A DNA stretch of 35,284 nt from NCBI GenBank assembly GCA_029782225.1, contig JAKOVF010000005.1, positions 76,949-112,232 of the forward strand, written 5' to 3'. A program made the translations under genes and the position numbers. Below, one piece after another: positions 33,646-35,284 of this stretch. The notes beneath the pieces are model-generated. The model ran no database searches and was not told the origin of the DNA. It saw only the letters and a list, made by a program, of their open reading frames with translations. The stretch is from Chloroflexota bacterium. Lineage in GTDB: Bacteria > Chloroflexota > Anaerolineae > Anaerolineales > Villigracilaceae. Within the stretch, counting starts at the first letter, position 1. Each line of letters begins with the position of its first letter.

Positions 33646-34710
33646 CTCTACTCTCTCTTCCTGCTTCCAATTCTCCGGCCTCAACGACCGCACCGCCGCG
33701 CCCGCGCGCCACATCTCAGAATCACGGAAATAGCCGAGTTCTTTTTCGAGCTGTTCACGATAATCATCGCGGCTGTTGGCTTCGAGGGTGATACGAGCTT
33801 CGTCCCCGCTCTCCACGGATTCATAGAGTTCATCAAACAAGGGTGCCACCGCATCGCGGAAGCGCGGATGCCAGTCCAGCGCGCCGCGTTGGGCTGTGGT
33901 GGAACAGTTGGCATACATAAAGTCCATTCCTTTTTCGCCCACGAGACGGATCAGGGATTGTGTCAGTTCTTCGACAGTTTCATTGAACGCTTCCGAAGGG
34001 GAATGTCCATGCTTTCGAAGCACGTTGTATTGCGCTTCCATGATTCCAGAGAGCGCACCGATGAGCACGCCGCGCTCGCCGGTCAAGTCGCTGTAGACTT
34101 CGTTCCTGAACGTAGTGGGAAAGAGATAGCCCGCGCCGATGGCAATACCGAGAGCGATCGCGCGTTCGGCAGCCTTGCCGGTGTAATCCTGATGGACTGC
34201 ATAGCTGGCATTGATTCCGCTTCCCACCAGGAAATTTCGGCGGACGCTGGTCCCTGAACCCTTCGGCGCGACCAAAGCCACATCCACATGCGGCGGCGGG
34301 AGGACACCCGTGTCATCCTTGAATGTGACCGCAAAGCCGTGCGAGAAGTACAGCATGTCGCCTTCGTTCAGGCATTCAACGATCTTAGGCCACTGCGAGC
34401 GCTGGCCTGCGTCCGACAGCAGAAACTGGACAACAGTCCCTTTTTCGGCGGCTTCTTCAAGGGAGAACAATGTCTTGCCAGGGATCCAGCCATCGGCGAC
34501 AGCCCTGTCCCAGTTCTTCGTCCCCCGGCGCTGACCGACGATCACGTTAATCCCGTTGTCGCGCATGTTCATCGCCTGTGCGGGTCCCTGCACGCCGTAA
34601 CCGAGCACTGCGACAACTTCATCCTTCAACACCTGACGTGCCTTCTCCAGCGGAAATTCCTCGCGGGTCACCACATTTTCTTCCACGCCGCCAAAATTGA
34701 TTTTTGCCAT
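33634..34710 (-). CDS. ilvC: Ketol-acid reductoisomerase, Bacteroidetes/fungal-like type
   Basis: The start at 34710 (AGGAGA 9 bases upstream) begins with the conserved MAKINFGGVEENV; the frame continues upstream only through repeat DNA. It is 358 residues. GYGVQG binds NADPH. HGFAVTFKD, LVAPKGSG, DLTGERGVLIGA and the C-terminal NETVEEL, STTAQRGALDW and YREQLEKEL blocks are those I associate with Bacteroidetes and yeast Ilv5, not the short class I enzyme usual in many bacteria. It converts acetolactate or acetohydroxybutyrate to the dihydroxy acid. The last residues (ERVETGD) are repeat-derived. Confidence 0.9.
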   Translation of the reverse strand: MAKINFGGVEENVVTREEFPLEKARQVLKDEVVAVLGYGVQGPAQAMNMRDNGINVIVGQRRGTKNWDRAVADGWIPGKTLFSLEEAAEKGTVVQFLLSDAGQRSQWPKIVECLNEGDMLYFSHGFAVTFKDDTGVLPPPHVDVALVAPKGSGTSVRRNFLVGSGINASYAVHQDYTGKAAERAIALGIAIGAGYLFPTTFRNEVYSDLTGERGVLIGALSGIMEAQYNVLRKHGHSPSEAFNETVEELTQSLIRLVGEKGMDFMYANCSTTAQRGALDWHPRFRDAVAPLFDELYESVESGDEARITLEANSRDDYREQLEKELGYFRDSEMWRAGAAVRSLRPENWKQEERVETGD

Positions 34711-34738
34711 AATAAGTTCTCCTATTTCGGTCATCCTC

Positions 34739-34788
34739 GGTGGTCGAGTAGTCCCGCACGCTCTTGTGGGACGTATCGACATCACCAC
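34739..34788. repeat. GGTCGAGTA-family dyad, copy C
   Basis: GGTGGTCGAGTA at the left and TATCGACATCACC at the right are inverted, with CCCGCA/TGTGGG inside. It lies in the ilvN-ilvC gap. Confidence 0.65.
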
Positions 34789-34821
34789 GTTTCCAAGTTA
34801 TCTCTTGTTATCATCCAACCT

Positions 34822-34864
34822 GATGGTCTCGATATGGCGGACGAGCACCGCCTGCTCGACCATC
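34822..34864. repeat. GGTCGAGTA-family dyad, copy D
   Basis: GATGGTC (34822-34828) and GACCATC (34858-34864) flank TCGATA and a GGCGG/CCGCC stem. It lies 12 bases from the ilvN stop codon, giving two copies within one gap of about 165 bases. Confidence 0.6.
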
Positions 34865-34876
34865 TGAGTAGGATTG

Positions 34877-35284
34877 TTACGGCGCCATCTCCGCCAGTTC
34901 AAAATCCTCCTCGTATTGATAGTCTTCCACCCCGGGCATGCGGCGGATGCCGGAGTTCGCGCCGCGCGTCATGGCGATTTGACCGGTCCGCACCATTTCC
35001 ATGATCCCAAGGGGGCGGAGCAACTCGACCATCCCTTCGATCTTTTCCTCTGTGCCGGTGGCTTCCACAATGACCGAGTCTGCCGCCACATCCACGATGC
35101 GAGCACGGAAGATGGCAGCCAGGCTGTTGACTTCGGCACGTTTTTCGGGCCCGGCTTTCACTTTGATGAGCGCCATATCCCGCGCCACGGACGGCTGGTG
35201 AGTCACATCCTGCACATCGATCACGTTGACCAGCTTGTACAGGTTGGCTTCGATCTTGTGCGCGTCGATGTCGCCGTTGGGGCA
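34877..35284 (-). CDS. ilvN: Acetolactate synthase regulatory (small) subunit, C-terminal part
   Basis: The frame is open to the right edge of the window, so the N-terminal ACT half is cut off; 135 residues are visible. NLYKLVNVIDVQDVT, then VARDMALIKV, is the junction after the ACT domain. AEVNSLAAIFRARIVDVAADSVIVEATG and MVELLRPLGIMEMVRTGQIAMTRG form the C-terminal domain, ending in an acidic tail. It controls the large subunit, usually by valine feedback. The large subunit gene (ilvB) is probably just beyond the window. Confidence 0.88.
   Translation of the reverse strand, partial: CPNGDIDAHKIEANLYKLVNVIDVQDVTHQPSVARDMALIKVKAGPEKRAEVNSLAAIFRARIVDVAADSVIVEATGTEEKIEGMVELLRPLGIMEMVRTGQIAMTRGANSGIRRMPGVEDYQYEEDFELAEMAP

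Noticed and set aside
34711..34788. N-terminal extension of ketol-acid reductoisomerase
   Set aside because: It is encoded by palindrome copy C; the conserved start with a ribosome binding site is at 34710.

Overview
The window is about 35.3 kb of moderately GC-rich bacterial DNA that looks like a Chloroflexota genome, most likely Anaerolineae. This is an inference. It rests on a giant MBG-repeat surface protein ending in a sortase domain, an internal LIPVTG motif, lipoproteins with long Pro/Thr linkers, and a citramalate synthase inside a leucine cluster. No rRNA, tRNA, CRISPR array, transposase or phage gene was seen.

Layout, left to right. (1) 1-441: the C-terminal end of a methylmalonyl-CoA mutase catalytic subunit and its terminator. 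(2) 529-3453, minus: two paralogous GPH-type sugar/cation symporters. (3) 3640-12959: the most interesting part. A 600-nt plus-strand leader holds two consecutive c-di-GMP-I (GEMM-I) riboswitch aptamers. The first is followed by a terminator/antiterminator pair. The second is followed by a long hairpin over the ribosome binding site and start codon of a small exported sortase. Converging on that gene across a shared terminator is an 8.1-kb gene for a 2704-residue exported protein. It carries Ig-like repeats, 16 MBG repeats, a LIPVTG motif and its own C-terminal sortase domain. (4) 13427-16460, plus: a DnaQ-fold exonuclease with a repeat tail, a STAS protein and a ferric-reductase-like flavocytochrome. 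(5) 16498-17631, minus: a membrane diguanylate cyclase with a GGEEF site and an inhibitory RxxD site, so the riboswitch ligand can be made from a gene in the same window. (6) 17993-20984, plus: a zinc-uptake operon (Fur/Zur-family regulator, metal-binding lipoprotein, ATPase, permease) with a strong promoter and a dyad operator. (7) 21027-25668, plus: an SRPBCC protein, two tandem M1-type metallopeptidase lipoproteins and an epoxide-hydrolase-like enzyme. (8) 25722-35284, minus: a branched-chain amino acid cluster transcribed in the order ilvN, ilvC, leuA, a small unknown gene, leuC, leuD, cimA, leuB, ilvE.

The amino acid cluster covers most of leucine synthesis (LeuA, LeuCD, LeuB, IlvE), the threonine-independent citramalate route to isoleucine (CimA with the same LeuCD and LeuB), and the shared IlvN/IlvC steps. 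Its gene boundaries carry a mosaic of different short inverted repeats. Several stop codons lie inside or directly beside these dyads, and one family (GGTCGAGTA paired with TATCGA-type arms) occurs four times.
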